64,000 nucleotides of DNA. It comes from Celoporthe dispersa (Eukaryota > Ascomycota > Sordariomycetes > Diaporthales > Cryphonectriaceae). A program made the translations under genes and the position numbers. Within the stretch, counting starts at the first letter, position 1. Each line of letters opens with the position of its first letter. Under the pieces are notes generated by a model that saw nothing but the letters and a program-made list of their open reading frames with translations, was not told the DNA's origin and searched no databases. Location: assembly GCA_016584495.1 (NCBI GenBank), contig WAID01000011.1:744001-808000 (forward strand), given 5' to 3'. Below, piece after piece: positions 34,890 through 47,220 of the stretch.

Positions 34890-37335
34890 GCTGCGGTGGA
34901 TTGGACGACAGGCGGTAATTGTTTTTCTCTTTCGGGGGTATCCATTCTAGGGAAGAGAGGAGGTAAAGAAGAGCAAAGAATTGGCATAGTACATCAGCTG
35001 ATCCTCCTTTAGGGAGGGAAAAAGAAGGGAAAAGAAGAAAAAAGAAAAAAAAAAGGGGGGGGGGAGCGTCGCTTGGGCAGCACGGCCAGTATTTAAGTAG
35101 TATATAAGCCTTGATGTAGTCGAGCCGGCAGGGCGAACTCAGGTGGTAAAATGGAGGGGCAGAAGAAAGAAAAGGAAAAGAAAAAAAAGAAAGAAAAGGA
35201 AAAGAAAAAAAAAGAAACCGAGGCTGAGAGGCTGAGCATCCATCCCAACATCCCAGCCGTTGATCCGTTGCGGTGGATGATCCTCCGACCGGCGTTCGAC
35301 AGGTTGAATTAGGCAGCTAGACCCAACGGCAGGGACGATCAGTCGGTCCCCTTTGGTTGTGCTTCGGCCGACCTGTCCCACCGTTTCTCTCTCTTACACT
35401 CTGGGGGTTGGGGGTTTTCTTCTTCTTTTTTCTTTCTTTCAGGCCTGCTTTGAGGCCGCCATGGAAAGCATAGAAAGAGGCAGAGGGGAGGCTTGGACCT
35501 GTTGGGTCCCTGGGAAGGTCAGGCAGCTTTGGGAGGGGGGACGGGCTGTGTGGCGCTCTCATCAAGCCTCTTTATGGGAAAAGTATAGTTTCCCTTGCCT
35601 TATGCCTAAAGAGTTCTCAGACTGCAGAGGGCAACAAGCTCTGCAGGGTTGATTAAGCCTCTTTTGATAATGTACTGCATTTGAGGTTTCAAGAAGGGCC
35701 ATGAGGCTAACAAGGCAGGGGATGGTAAGGGGAAGCAAAATGAATCATAGGGCGCATAAGGACTCTTGGGAAGATTGTGGCTGAGAAGAGAGGGAGAGGG
35801 AGAGGGAGGCGTGTGTGCCTTGTCCATGTCAGCGTCAATGTCCGTGCCAGTGCCGCGGAGACAAGTGCTGGATGAGGTTGAGGAATTAAGCGCAAGAATG
35901 AATAGGGAGCGGGTACAGGCCTTGGCACAGTGGCTGACAGGGCCGCCTTCACGTATACATGCCACTATGATACAGCGGTCCAGCGGTGCACCTGAGGAAA
36001 GAGGCTCAAATAACGGTTGAGAAAAGGCTAACCAGGATCGGCAGTACCTGGTCTAACCGCCCTGTCACCCCCTGTTGGGGTAGCCTGCTCAGGGGGGCGG
36101 GGGGCATGGGCATGCCGCTATGTACTGTCATAGTACAACTGTAGCAGGCACAGGCCCTCAAGCCAGGTGTGCGGAGGGGAGGAGGCGGGCGGCGGGCGGG
36201 CGGGCAGCGGCGTGGGAGCCAGGGATGGTCAGCAACCACTCATTTCTAGGTCCAGCCTCCACCACCACTGCGCTGCACTGCACACAGCACCGCAACTGTT
36301 GCTGCACTGCACTGCACAGTGCACTGCCCTGCCCCTACCCTTGCACCCTACCACCACACTGCGCTGTACGGTACTGACGACCCTCTGCTGCGCCGGTCAC
36401 AACAACACATGCCCATACAACACATCATTTCTCATCATCATCATCATCAACAACAACAACAACACCACCACCGCCTCCGTCACCCTCCTCCTCAATTGTC
36501 CTCAGCCAACAGGACAACCACAGCCTCCCTCCCTCCACCTCCACCTCCACCTCCTCCTCCTCCTCCACTGGCCACCTGTGCCCTCCTATTGCATCAATCA
36601 CCTTTTCTTTTGTCTTGTCTTGTCTGATCTGGTGTCCATCCCCCTCCTGACCCAGGCCAATTCCGCCTTGTCTTTGCGGACCCACGACTCAAGGGTGCTC
36701 CACCGGCCTCGCGATATTGTCCTGCTTGCGTCCTAGCTTTTGTCCCAGACACAACACGGCATCCTCATCCCAACCCATTCCAACAATAACAACCTCCCAG
36801 GGCAGGACGCTGCAGCACCAGAGACGAGAGCCCATTGCGCCCTCCTGGCTGCCTCTCCTCTCCTCGCCCTCCTCCTCCTCCCTCGCCACAGCTTGACCCC
36901 ACCCCCATCCGGCTCCATCCCACGCTCTCTCTCTCTCTCTCTCTCCCTCCCTCTGTCTCTGCCTCCCTGGCCGGACCCTGGAACCCGGACGGGAATCTCC
37001 ACCGTCGACAACGAGACGACCAAAAAGATCCTCTGGAACATTCGCCCCAGTAGCACGAGGCAAGGCACAGGGGGACGGGACCGCCACTGTCAACCTGTCT
37101 TGCTTCCCGGTGACACTCGCTCCCAGCCCGACTTACCCTGCAAGACGCCGGTACCCATCTCGCCCACGACAAGCCCAGCCCAGACCAGAAGATCACCGTC
37201 TCTGTGCTGCGCGACGCTCTCGTAGCCGGCTGTGGATCTATCTCTGTGCACGCTTGGTCCCCCTCCTCCCCCCTCGTGGCTGTCGTGCCTTGCTCACCAA
37301 ATTTGCTGTCGGCGCTCTGGGCTTTGACGGGCTAA

Positions 37336-37362
37336 GCGTGCGTGCGTGCGTGCGTGCGTGCG
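37336..37362. repeat. GCGT tetranucleotide repeat, six copies
   Basis: Perfect GCGT units in the leader region, about 300 bp before the STE50 start. Confidence 0.85.
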
Positions 37363-37663
37363 GATCGCTTCTTTATGGCACAGCAGCCGAACCTCTAACA
37401 AAACCCACCCGCCTCCATCCGCCTAACGTACACGAACCACCACGAAATCTCCGGCCACTGCGGGTACTTGCCGCCCCGACAACACCACCGACTTCGAGCT
37501 GCTGCCTCTCGAGAAGACCCGGCCGCCTCGTGCCGAGCCTCACAGACCTTGGCCTTGCTCTCTCTCTCTCTCTCTCTGTCTCTTGTCTCTCTCGCTCTGG
37601 GCCACCCCCCTGCGATCTTGAACAAACTCACCTCCCCTCCCCCGTCCCCAACAAGACCCGACC

Positions 37664-39310
37664 ATGAGCTTCAACCAAGGGACGGCCTACGCCGAGTCCG
37701 ACGCCGACGATGAATACGAACGTGACCTCCACGAGAGCTCTCCCGTAGACGCCACCGACGCCTCCTTCTCCCCGACCGACTCGGACCCTCCGTCGAACGA
37801 GCACACGCCCACGACGTACGGCTACCGGTCGAGCGCTGATCGCCTGCCCGAGACCATCATAACAGAATGGACTGCCGAGGAGTGTGCCGACTTCATTGCG
37901 ACGATCGGGCTACAGCAGTACTCGGATCGATTCATTGGTGCGTGACCAGCCCGGCCGACATGTTGCTGCTGAACACGGGAATATACTGATGACATGGGGC
38001 CGGGCCCTGAACAGAGAACGAGATTGTCGGCGAGGCTCTGGTGGCCCTGCTACACGACGACCTCAAGTCTATGGGCATCTCCAGTGTCGGTCACAGGCTG
38101 ACCATCCTCAAGAGCGTCTACGACGTGAAGAAGGCACAGGACGTGCCCGTAGAGAGCGATCACTATGTACCTTTGTGTAGGTCGACATGGATCTCACGAC
38201 GACCCCTCCCCCCCCCCCTCTCCACACAAGGCTCTACCGCCTGCCTGAGGCGCATGAACGCCATACTGACTGCTTGCTCTCGCAGCTGCCGATGCCGAGG
38301 CCCAATATGCCACAGCGACCCTGAAGGACATCAGACACCTAGTGGAACAGCTAAGACTACGAGACGAGCGGATGAACCTTTTCGAGCAGGACTTCAGGAG
38401 ATTAAGCGAAGATTTCCGGCGGCTACGAGAGGACATGCTGCCGGCCCTGCGCCTGGCCAAAGATGCGGCACAACCTCTACCACACGTCAGCAATGGCTAC
38501 GACACGACCGTGTCCCCACCGGCGCCCACACCGTCCACAGGTAGTCAGTCTGGTGGAGGACTTAAGCGGCAGTACTCCACCAAGAAGATCATCCTGGGGA
38601 CAACACCCAAGGCGACCTCCCCCTCCCACCTCCAGACAAGTCATGACCGAGGCATAGTGGAGCAGACCTTGGACCCGTCCAACGCTGCCGAGAGGGCAGT
38701 GCTGTCCTCATCACACCTGGCCGCCATGAACGGAGCCGGCGGCCCGAGTGCAGTCTCGCCGGGCTACCCATCGCCCAACATGCCCTCACCAACCTCTCCA
38801 CCGAGCATCGGCGGACCCACCTTGGGCTCACGATCCTACCGTGCCGACCAACCCACACCCTCCAGCCGCTCGACCTTTTCCCAGTCCGAACATAACTACG
38901 ATCCCCCCCGCGAGAAGCCACCGGCCCCTCGGCGCGGCCAGACGCCTGCCCCCGACACGCCGAGCAGCAGCTCCGTTGAGATCTTCAAGTCTTTCCGCGT
39001 GAGCCTCGACGACCCGTGCTACAAAGTGCTACCAGCAGCCCTCAAGAAGTACCAGATCAACGCACCGTGGGATCAGTATGCGTTATACATCGTGTATGGA
39101 GACCAAGAGCGCTGCCTGGGCCTGGAGGAGAAGCCGTTGATACTGTTCAAACAGCTGGACAAGGAGGGCAAGAAGCCCATGTTTATGCTGAGAAAAACGA
39201 ACAATGCACATGTGGACATATCGGGTGAGGCGCCAGGGAGCGCCGGGCTGGGCTCTGCCAGCGCGAGAGGTGCAGCGACAGGTTATGACCCGCCAGGCGG
39301 TATCATATGA
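37664..39310 (+). CDS. STE50: STE50-type MAPK cascade adaptor (SAM + Ras-association domains)
   Basis: An adaptor that tethers the MAPKKK Ste11 through its SAM domain and to Cdc42/Ras-type signals through its RA domain. It acts in mating, filamentation and infection pathways. Exons are 37664-37937, 38015-38176 and 38286-39310 (486 residues, no frame break). The SAM domain spans about 66-133 (ITEWTAEECADFIATIGL to GHRLTILKSVYDVK). A coiled segment (QLRLRDERMNLFEQDFRRL) and a Ser/Pro linker follow. The RA domain is about 373-449 (EIFKSFRVSLDDPCYKVLP to KPMFMLRK). A very long CT-rich leader precedes it. Confidence 0.92.
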
Positions 39311-41183
39311 GGAGCATCGGGCAGGAGGCCGGGCAGGAAGAGACATCAGACTGAGAGCCAGGACGGCCAGTCTTGTATCGCTACAAAGCTGCCTAGGGTC
39401 GGGGGAGACGAGAGAGGCACGCCGCCCTGGCCGATGCCGACGACGTCCTGATCTCTGTTCGCACCGTCAGGCCGTTGATTCGCGGAGGCACAGGACAACA
39501 CCGCCGCACTGGATCGGGACTACAGAACGCCATGCTGGGCGCTTCTGGGTACTGTGTACAAGGGGACTAAAAAAAACAACAACGAAAAAGTGTGTTCAGC
39601 TGGGCTGGTGCTATACGGGGCCAGCTCTCTTTGCGTCTGTCTGGAGCTTGGGTATCACTTCCGGCGGTTTGGATTGTGTGTGGATCCACCACCTTTGTTT
39701 CACTCTTATTCTTTTTTCCTGTTTTCCCTCTTCTTCTCCCTTTGGATTTTTTATCTTTGTTTTTTTTTTTTTCCTTCTTTTCTTGCTTCCAGGTATTGGG
39801 TTGAGTCGATATGTGAGAATATGGGAAACGCTGTTTGACGTCGTTGGTCTCTTGTGACGGCAATGGCCTTAAGGGGGAGACACATTATCTCGAATTTCTT
39901 CTTCTTCATCAACATCTTTCTTGGGGTCATCCTCCCGTCAAAAATACTACTTATACCACCTTACCCCCCACCCCCCCCCCCTCTGGCATATCTTGAAAAT
40001 GCTTTGGCTGCTGTGTGCGCTGGGAACTTGCCCAGGTCCGGGGATGTGAAGGTGTGTGGGGAGGAAGAGGACAGCTCCAGCGATGGCTCTCTCCATCTAG
40101 CTCGATGAGGTCCGGGTTCTACCGGGGCCTGGCCCCAGCGGTCAGAGGACTGGTTGCCTCTCTTCCTGGGTTCCAGGAGATCCCTCGCAGGATAGTCTCA
40201 CAAATCTAGGCCGGGGCTGTATGTCTGTCTCTCTGGCGGCAGTCTTGGTTCTCATATCACGAGCCGCCCACTCGTCTTTGTCTGCATTGCATACATGTGT
40301 ATGTCTTGTTGCTGAGGGATCTAGCACAAGATCACAGTGGACAAACCGGTTAGCCAGTGATACATTTTCCATCTTTGCCTACAGCGTGCGTCCTTGTCGT
40401 GCCGTGCCGTGCCGTGCCGTGCCGTGCGCATGTGGCTTGGAAGAAATAGGTCCATTTAATGCAGGAAATGATTCAAAAAAAGCCGGTGCTGACGTGCTGT
40501 CTACCATGTAGCCTACCAGTAGTCCGTCCATACAACGTTTCCCCCCGAAAGAAAGTGGGAAAAAGCAACCTGCCCGTGCGACCCGCCCTTCGTATTTCCC
40601 GCCATGCCCAAGCACCTAAAAGGGGTTATCTCAGACAGTCCCTCGCCTCCACGGGAAAAAGTAAAAGAAAAAGAAAAGGCAACGAAACGAAACGAAAGAG
40701 AGAAGAGGGGGGGGGGTGGAAAAAGAAAGGCATGGACGCAGGGGAATGCCTAATTATGGCTAGACGCCGCTTGACATTTCCCGAAACTTCAATAGACTCT
40801 TTGGACCCGAGCTTGGCTGGTTCATGGTCCCGATATTCCTCCCCGCCATTGCATCCCCCAAAAGCAGAAAAAGAAGAAATGAATAAATACAAAAGTGACA
40901 AAAGGCCGCAGAGCCATCGCTTCCGCTGCCGTGGCACTTTAGGACGACTCTGCAGATAGTCCCAAGGTTTAAGTGGGCGAATGGTCCGTAGCGTGGACTG
41001 CATAGCCGCGGTTGACCGAGTGTGCACCCAAGCCAGAAGATGAAAGTGGGCATGGTAGGCTGGTGCCCTGCGCTGAAGAGTCCGCGTGCCGGTGACGCCG
41101 TCGCCCTGCTGGAAGTCGCTGTCATGAACAATCAAGTGAAGCTCGGGCTCCATCACTGATGTGGTCGTTCCCCCGCAGCCTCC
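39311..41183. other. Convergent intergenic region
   Basis: About 1.9 kb between STE50 (+) and the DUF4211 gene (-). It includes a T-rich 3' stretch (39705-39790), purine-rich tracts near 40665-40720 and the GTGCC repeat. ORFs here, including 39204-39857, lack features. Confidence 0.5.
40399..40423. repeat. GTGCC pentanucleotide repeat, five copies
   Basis: Five perfect GTGCC units followed by GTGCG, in a non-coding spacer. Confidence 0.85.
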
Positions 41184-43542
41184 TTAATACCTTCTCCGAC
41201 CAACCTTGGTAGTGTCCTTGGTCCGAGCCGCCTCGATGGTCGCTTTAAAATCCATAAACAGGTTCTTGATGATGTCGTTCTCGTCCCAGCCCTCAACGAG
41301 CTCATCGGCCAGCTTTTGCCGCTTCTTCGCCTTCATCCTCTCTCGTTCGAGGACCCTCTCCTCCTCCAGCCAGCCCTCAGTCTCTAGGCGCATCTCAACC
41401 CAGTCGCGTAGCGCGGACCTCCAGTGGATGAGGCCATGGGCTGTCTCGGCGTTGGCGTTGCAGGTCGCGCCGACGCAGAACTCTTTGCTTTCAGGCGGAA
41501 TGAGGTTTCCATCGGCGTCTGCGGTGCATAATTCAGTATGAGCGCTCTGTGATTCGTACACGTTCCCAACGGCCCGTTCTGCAGATGCTCTTCATGTATC
41601 TATCTTGGAGGGCAGGGCAGCTTACCGCGATCAGCGTTTTCCTCGTCCTCGTCCTCGTCCTCGTCCTCGGAATCACTCTCAACCTCGTCCAGTGTCCTAG
41701 TATCATAGGGCTTTCCCTCAAACCTGATGCTCCACGTAGCAGGATGGCCCGAACGGCCGCACGCCTGACAGTTCTCATACTCGATGCCGAGGGGGCCGGC
41801 GCCGAGTTCCGTCTGTACAATGTACGGGCGAGCCTTCAACGCCTTGTAGAAGTCAGGCCTCCATACACTGGAGACGAATTTTGAGTTGGCTAGACCTGTA
41901 ACTTCGTCACTAAGACGTCGCCATGCCGTCGTGTATACCTCGTTGTCCCTGTCAAAGGCAGGGTCGATCTTGCGGTGCACCAGCCACTCGACGGCATCCC
42001 GGAAGTGCGCCTTCAGAGGCTTCGAGATGCTCGAGTGAACTCGAGAGGGATCAGATGCAGTGCCTCGTCGGGGACACCTAGCGTATCGTCGTCATCATCG
42101 ATGAAATCATCGTCATCACTGTCAGCGTCTTGGTCGAGAGGGTTCGACTTTCTTGCGGTCTGCCGCCTCTTCGCTTTCTTCTTGGAGTGCTTGTCGGCGG
42201 GTACTTCCACCTCCGGCTCAGACTCGTCGTCAAAAACCTCAAGGACCTGGTGATCAGAATCCGTGTCGTAGAGGGCACCCTCCTCATCCTCGTCCTCGCT
42301 GGGGGTGAGATCATCCATCTTTAGATCCTTCTCTCCCGCTCTTCGGCGTCGTAGGAGCTCCAGCTTCTTGTCCTTCTCAGTGCGATGACTCCTGTGCGCT
42401 CTCGACCTCGTGCTTCTAGCCGTTGAGGCAGGCGGCGTGGAGGCTCGCTGCTTTGAAGATAACTTGCCTCTCGACTTGGTCTGCGCCACGTTAGAACCTC
42501 CTTCATCGGAGTCTAGGCTGATAGCGGCAACTCTGTTCTTGGCAAGTCTCCGCCTCTTCGCAGGCGTCTGGATCATCTCATCCTCGTCCTCTTCATCCTC
42601 ATCTTCATCCTCGAGATGGTTGACCTGCCGACCTCTCCGTCTAGGCATACTCGATCGTGGTGTGGCAAGCGGCTGGTCATCATCAGAATCACCCTCGGCT
42701 GCGGCCTGGTTTGGTAGAGACTGAGACGACCGGACGTTTGCCTGCACCTCCTCGGGCTCGTCGTCGCCTGCACTAGACTTGTCCTCGTCGCTGTTATTAG
42801 AGATCACCACCACCTGGCTTGTCCGAGCCTGTCGAGGAGTCTCTGGCTTCAGCGGGCCTTCACCGTCGCTGTCAGTCACGCCCCCGTCTTCTTCCACCGG
42901 GGTCTCTGAGTCACTGTCCATGACTACGACGCGGCGGCCGCCTTTTCTGGGCTTTAGCATGAAATAAGACGAAGGTGTAGAGCGGCCAGCTGGTCGGCGT
43001 TCTGGACCACTGTTGTCGATGGGACTGGGTAGCCGCTCATCGTCATCTTCCATGGATTTCTGCCGCCCAGGCGATTTCTTGGTTACGCTGTTCTCTGCAA
43101 CACAGAATTTAGTGAGCCTGTCTGCCGTACATACAATACAGTTTTAGAGGTAGGTTAAGAAGAGAGGGTGCTTTAGCTGAACACACCCAGAGTCGAAACT
43201 CGGCAAGAACGAAGATTTATGGAAGAACCCACAGACGATTCCTCCATAAAGCAGGATGAATCTAAAAAAAGAAGAAAAAGACTCACCCATCGACGCCTCC
43301 AAAGTCTGCTGTCTGGCAGCCTTCTTCTTTCGTCCTACCTTACCCGACCGAATAGAGAGATTCCTGCTGGGACTGCCCTCCTGCACCTTGCTCGGCGACG
43401 AGAACCTCACCCTTGCTGGAGAAAGTCCGAGGCCCGATGGTGGCGGGCTGCTCGGGCCAGCAGCACCTGGGGACGCGGCGACGGGTTCAAAAGTCAGCTT
43501 CTGCTGCTGTTGTGCCCTGCGGCCTCGCTTGCGGGAAGCCAT
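41184..43542 (-). CDS. DUF4211 domain nuclear protein, with a frame break
   Basis: A conserved ascomycete protein with a C-terminal DUF4211 domain; its molecular role is not established. Minus-strand exons are 43542-43287, 43094-41626 and 41518-41184, giving 686 residues after adding one missing base near 42026-42034. The N-terminus is basic (MASRKRGRRAQQQQ). The middle consists of acidic Asp/Glu tracts alternating with nuclear-localisation-like basic clusters. The domain begins near PLEFTRA, continues KPLKAHFRDAVEWLVHRK and FVSSVWRPDFYKALKARP, then a Cys pair (ENCQACGRSGHPATW) that resembles half of a zinc site, and ETAHGLIHWRSALRDWV. The composition suggests chromatin association. Confidence 0.8.
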
Positions 43543-44495
43543 CTCAAGGTTCAGATCAGCTGGTGGTGGGGTTGAGGCTTGTCGCAGCGGTTGGCTGCAT
43601 GGATCATTCTGGTCCGGAGCTGAAAGTGAGGAGAGAAAAACAAAACCATCGGCGGTGCAGAGCGCAAAGTCGCGGTGGCGAGAATGTCTCCGGCTCCCTA
43701 ATGAGCTGTCTGTCTTGAGAAGAGGTGTAGAGAGAAGGTGTGTATCTACGAAATCGCCTCTTTGTTGTCAAAGACGATCAAGATTGTCTTGGCGGAAGCA
43801 GCGGAGGCCGGTCGCGATCGCTTTGTTTGTCGAGACACTTCTAGGGCAGCCACAGGACCGCGTGGGAGAATCTAGAGACCACGCACAGGTGAGGGGCCAA
43901 GTCAAGACGAGAAATCTCGGTTTGGGAGTGAAGGTTGAGCACAGAATGCTTGGTGGCTCCGCAGGCTGCCAAGGCTGCCTTCCCAGATGCCTGAGTTGGA
44001 CCCTAAAAGAAGCGGACGCGCTGCCGTTAAAGTGGTTTCCTCAACAACGCGTTAGTGCACGGGCCACTCAACCGCTACTATTAGGTCATACCTTCCTATT
44101 CCAGGATGACCAAGGTAGACGATCTCAAAAGCATCAACATTTCGCCTCAAGATGACGATGACGTAAGTTAATTGCTGAGCACTCTCTCTATGTACACTGT
44201 CGGAAGAAATGTTCTTGAGTTATCTTCTTCATTCTGTCAAGACACTACAAAAGAACGCCATGGTATCTGAAGCCCGTCAAAACAAATAGTGCATAGCAGC
44301 CAGATTGTCCAGCTCGTCTCATGAATTCGTCAACAGGGATAGCGCACTTTGGGTATAGAAATAAACACCGAGCCCGTGCGCGCACGACTCTCAAAATGTT
44401 GAAAAGAGAAACACACAAAAGGAAAGGGGGAAGAACAATGAATATACACCATGACCCATAGTTCGTTCATCATCTACGCAATACTAAAACGAGTT
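43543..44495. other. Intergenic region between the DUF4211 gene start and the 3' end of the unknown-protein gene
   Basis: About 0.95 kb. It contains a possible two-exon micro-ORF at 44106-44287 (listed separately). An ORF overlapping the start of the DUF4211 gene on the plus strand is antisense shadow. Confidence 0.4.
44106..44287 (+). CDS. Possible 34-residue micro-ORF with one intron (weak)
   Basis: An ATG at 44106 opens MTKVDDLKSINISPQDDDD, which ends exactly at a strong GTAAGT donor (44163). If an AAG acceptor at 44241 is used, the frame continues for 15 codons (TLQKNAMVSEARQNK) to a TAG at 44285-44287. The acidic, hydrophilic peptide matches nothing I know. The acceptor is non-consensus, and the exon could also belong to a transcript leader. 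Confidence 0.2.
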
Positions 44496-46426
44496 TCAAC
44501 GCAGTTCGAGAGAAGGAAAGTATCGCGGCCCCGCGAATCCCGTGGCGTATACCCCTTGGATGTCGATGTTGTCCGATGGATGATACATCTTCAGAAGGAT
44601 AAATCTTCCAGTAACGGGAGGATCAAACTTGATCGTGCACCGATTCTTGCCCTTCTCGATGTAGAACTTTGCGTGCGGCCGGAGGAGCTTGCCGCCCACG
44701 GCCTGCACAGCCTCTTGTGTCGCGAGCTGAGATGCCTCTGCTGCCTCTGCCAAGGTCAGTCCGTGTGAACGGCGGGGGGCGTAGGCTGCTGTGGAAAGTC
44801 TTCCTCGTCATCAAAGCGTATATCGTCCCAGCCGGTCGCGTTGTTCTCTTCATCTTCACTGCTGTCGCTCTCGAATGGCATCATGCCAATCATATCTGTG
44901 GGCAGCCTTCGGAGCCTCGGGTGCGAGCCGTTGTCATCGGGGTCGCTACAATCCGTGGCTATCGTGACCGGGAACGGCAGTGGCTCGGCAGGAAAGACTG
45001 CCGTCTTATAACGGAGCTGAAAAGGCGCGAACAGGGGCTGTTGTTCATGCAGCCTTGTGGTTGTGGTTCCATCCTCGTTGTGCCTCACTGACAGTATGGG
45101 GGCGGGGTCTCGCTCCGCAGTGGGGAGTCGCGGCTCCGGTGCCAGAACATATTTGACCTTGTACTGTGCCGTTCTCGTGAACAGCTCGTCTGTTGCCATC
45201 GACACGAAGACCAACCCCTCTCGGACCCTGTGTGCGTCGTCAGTAGCTGGGTTTCTGGGCGGGGTTGCGTTGTGGAGGTACCTACGGTGCAGAAAACTTG
45301 GGTCCCGGTGCTCGTATGACCAGCTCGGTCAGGGTGAAAACGGTCGCACCCTGGTGTCTCAGCACGATATTGCAGCTATCTTTCTTGGAGCAGTAGACCC
45401 CGTCATTGTCCATCAATATGTTCTCCGGGGGGTTGTTTGCATTGTCTTCGTACACGCCGCCGTCACAACTGTGGATCTCCATCTTCAGCTGGCCGGGCTC
45501 GACCTGTCCAAACCTGCCATAGCGGAATCCCTTGAATGTGGAGCCCGGCCGCTCGCAGTCCAGCTTTCGACGCTTGGCTCGCCGGCTGTCTTCGGCCTGG
45601 TCATGCTGGGCCGCGTGTACATGCAAGGACGGGTTGAGGGGCGACGTGATGCTCGTGTTCGTGTACTCCAGGAGCGCCCGCAGCTGTGTGTTCGCGTCGT
45701 CGAGATCGTACTCCAGACCATCCAAGGCCGAAGAGTTTGGCTGTCTCTGTCCAGGGACCCGGTATCTCTGCGCCGTCCTCTCGACTCTCTCCTGTCGCTG
45801 TCGGCGGGGCGGGCCACCAGAGCCGCTAGGACTGGACGCATCGTCCGTGAGCCGTGGGTTGGTCATCAGGCGTAGGGGCGGGAGCGTTGGCGGGAAGTTC
45901 ATTGGCACGAAGGTGGGCACGTGACGAGGGGTGGCTCTCGGGAGAACCTGCGCTGCAGGTCCCGGGGAGGCTGGCCCGAAGACGTGTCTCGCGAGTCGTT
46001 CTCCTCGTCGTCACCGTTGTCGGGCACACCCATCGCATTTCTGTACAGCCTGGTGTGCTCGCGATACACGGCTGCGTGTCTCGCCGCCGCAATCGCTTCC
46101 CGTCGAGCAATACTGGCAGCGCCGCGGTCGTCGAAGATTGACGTGGGATGCGTGCTATCCGCGAACGGTGGATCTCCGGTGAAATAGAGAACGCGGGGAG
46201 GCCGCCGCTCTTCGGAGGTGTCTCTGTCTCTGGTTTGTTCCCGTTCGCGGCGCGTATCCTGTTCTCCGGGCTCAGGCTGTGCTCCTCGCGTGGGGGAGGA
46301 TGGTCTCGTTCGGCCTGGTGCTATCGGCGAGAAGGTGCTGGATGGCCTTGAGTGTTGTCCCTCTGGCGAGATTCGGCGTCGATCTCGAGGCTGTTCGTGT
46401 TGGAGATAAGTTAGCTTGTATTGCAT
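44496..46426 (-). CDS. Conserved fungal protein of unknown function, two frame breaks
   Basis: I do not recognise a named family. Minus-strand exons are 46426-45286 and 45227-44496 (624 residues after adding two missing bases). The first about 270 residues are Arg/Ser/Pro-rich and disordered. A more ordered part follows: EIHSCDGGVYEDNANNPPEN, then VYCSKKDSCNIVLRHQG, FTLTELVIRAPGPKFSAP and EGLVFVSMATDELFTRT. After an acidic spacer the end is CTIKFDPPVTGRFILLKMYH and NIDIQGVYATGFAGPRYF. The alternating hydrophobic pattern, and the ligand-type phrase FILLKMY before IDIQGV, recall discoidin/galactose-binding beta-sandwich folds (inference). Missing bases are placed near 45921-45930 and 44757-44762, where the frame changes inside otherwise continuous protein. 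Confidence 0.65.
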
Positions 46427-46801
46427 TTAAGGTTCGCGGTCAGGGGTGTGGTGGCCAGAGCTCAGATGCACGCATCACGAACCATCTTGGAGAATAAAGC
46501 CAAGGGCCTGGGTCAAGGAGAGTTCGCAGGACGAGGCTGACAGAGACCCCCGCCGGCTAGACTCTTGCAGGGTCTGACTCCGCAGAAGGATGTTTGTCTG
46601 GGACGGCTGCTGTGTAGCAGGCAGAACTCAGGTCCGAAGGCACACACTGTCTGCTTGCAGAAGGCGAGGAATGGAGGAGGAGGTGTAGAGACGATGGTCC
46701 AGACGGGGTATTAAGCTCAGGAGGGACGGGACGAGGTTGGGTGAGTGAGGGTGGAGGGATAGTGTTGGGGTGAGGAATGTCTCTGGGCGCCCAGTCCGCC
46801 C

Positions 46802-46818
46802 GGGGGGGGGGGGGGGGG
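46802..46818. repeat. G17 homopolymer
   Basis: Seventeen consecutive G bases in the divergent promoter region. Length may be inaccurate. Confidence 0.8.
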
Positions 46819-47195
46819 CGAGGAGGAGTGTGCAGGCGTGGTTGGGTCAGGGCAGCGGAAGGCCCTAGCGTTGGCGCAGTTGATGTGCCACAGGATGGAT
46901 GGATGGCTGGATGGAGAGAGGGCGAGAGGGCGAGAGGAAGGGAGGAGAAAGAGTTGGGGGTGCGACGCCAGGGCTGCCGTGAAGTGTTCCAAGATAGTAG
47001 TAGTAGACGGGTGGTACGCGAGACCACTGCAGGTCGGTGGTCAAGCCGAAATCACAGCCTGGCTTGGAATAGGCTGCAGGTCAATTTAAGAGAATAAGCA
47101 ACAACTAATATACCAGTAACCAGCACTACGCGCTAGGCGCTAGGCGGGGCGAGCGGGCGGGACGGCACTGCAACCACAACCGTGCACGGCCTGCC

Positions 47196-47220
47196 GCTGT
47201 GCTGTGCTGTGCTGTGCTGT
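47196..47220. repeat. GCTGT pentanucleotide repeat, five copies
   Basis: Five perfect GCTGT units in the spacer upstream of AOS1. Confidence 0.85.

Larger units (their letters stand above)
33620..37663. other. Long intergenic region and CT-rich leader of STE50
   Basis: About 4 kb with homopolymers, purine tracts (35160-35220), TG and GCGT microsatellites, ATC/AAC triplets (36432-36466) and heavy CT-rich stretches from about 36480 to 37660. ORFs such as 36167-36736 are translations of these tracts. Nothing looks like a gene, so I read it as a long promoter plus leader. Confidence 0.5.

Noticed and set aside
36167..36736. ORF with His/Leu/Asn runs in the STE50 upstream region
   Set aside because: It is a direct translation of ATC/AAC/CTC triplet repeats, not a protein gene.
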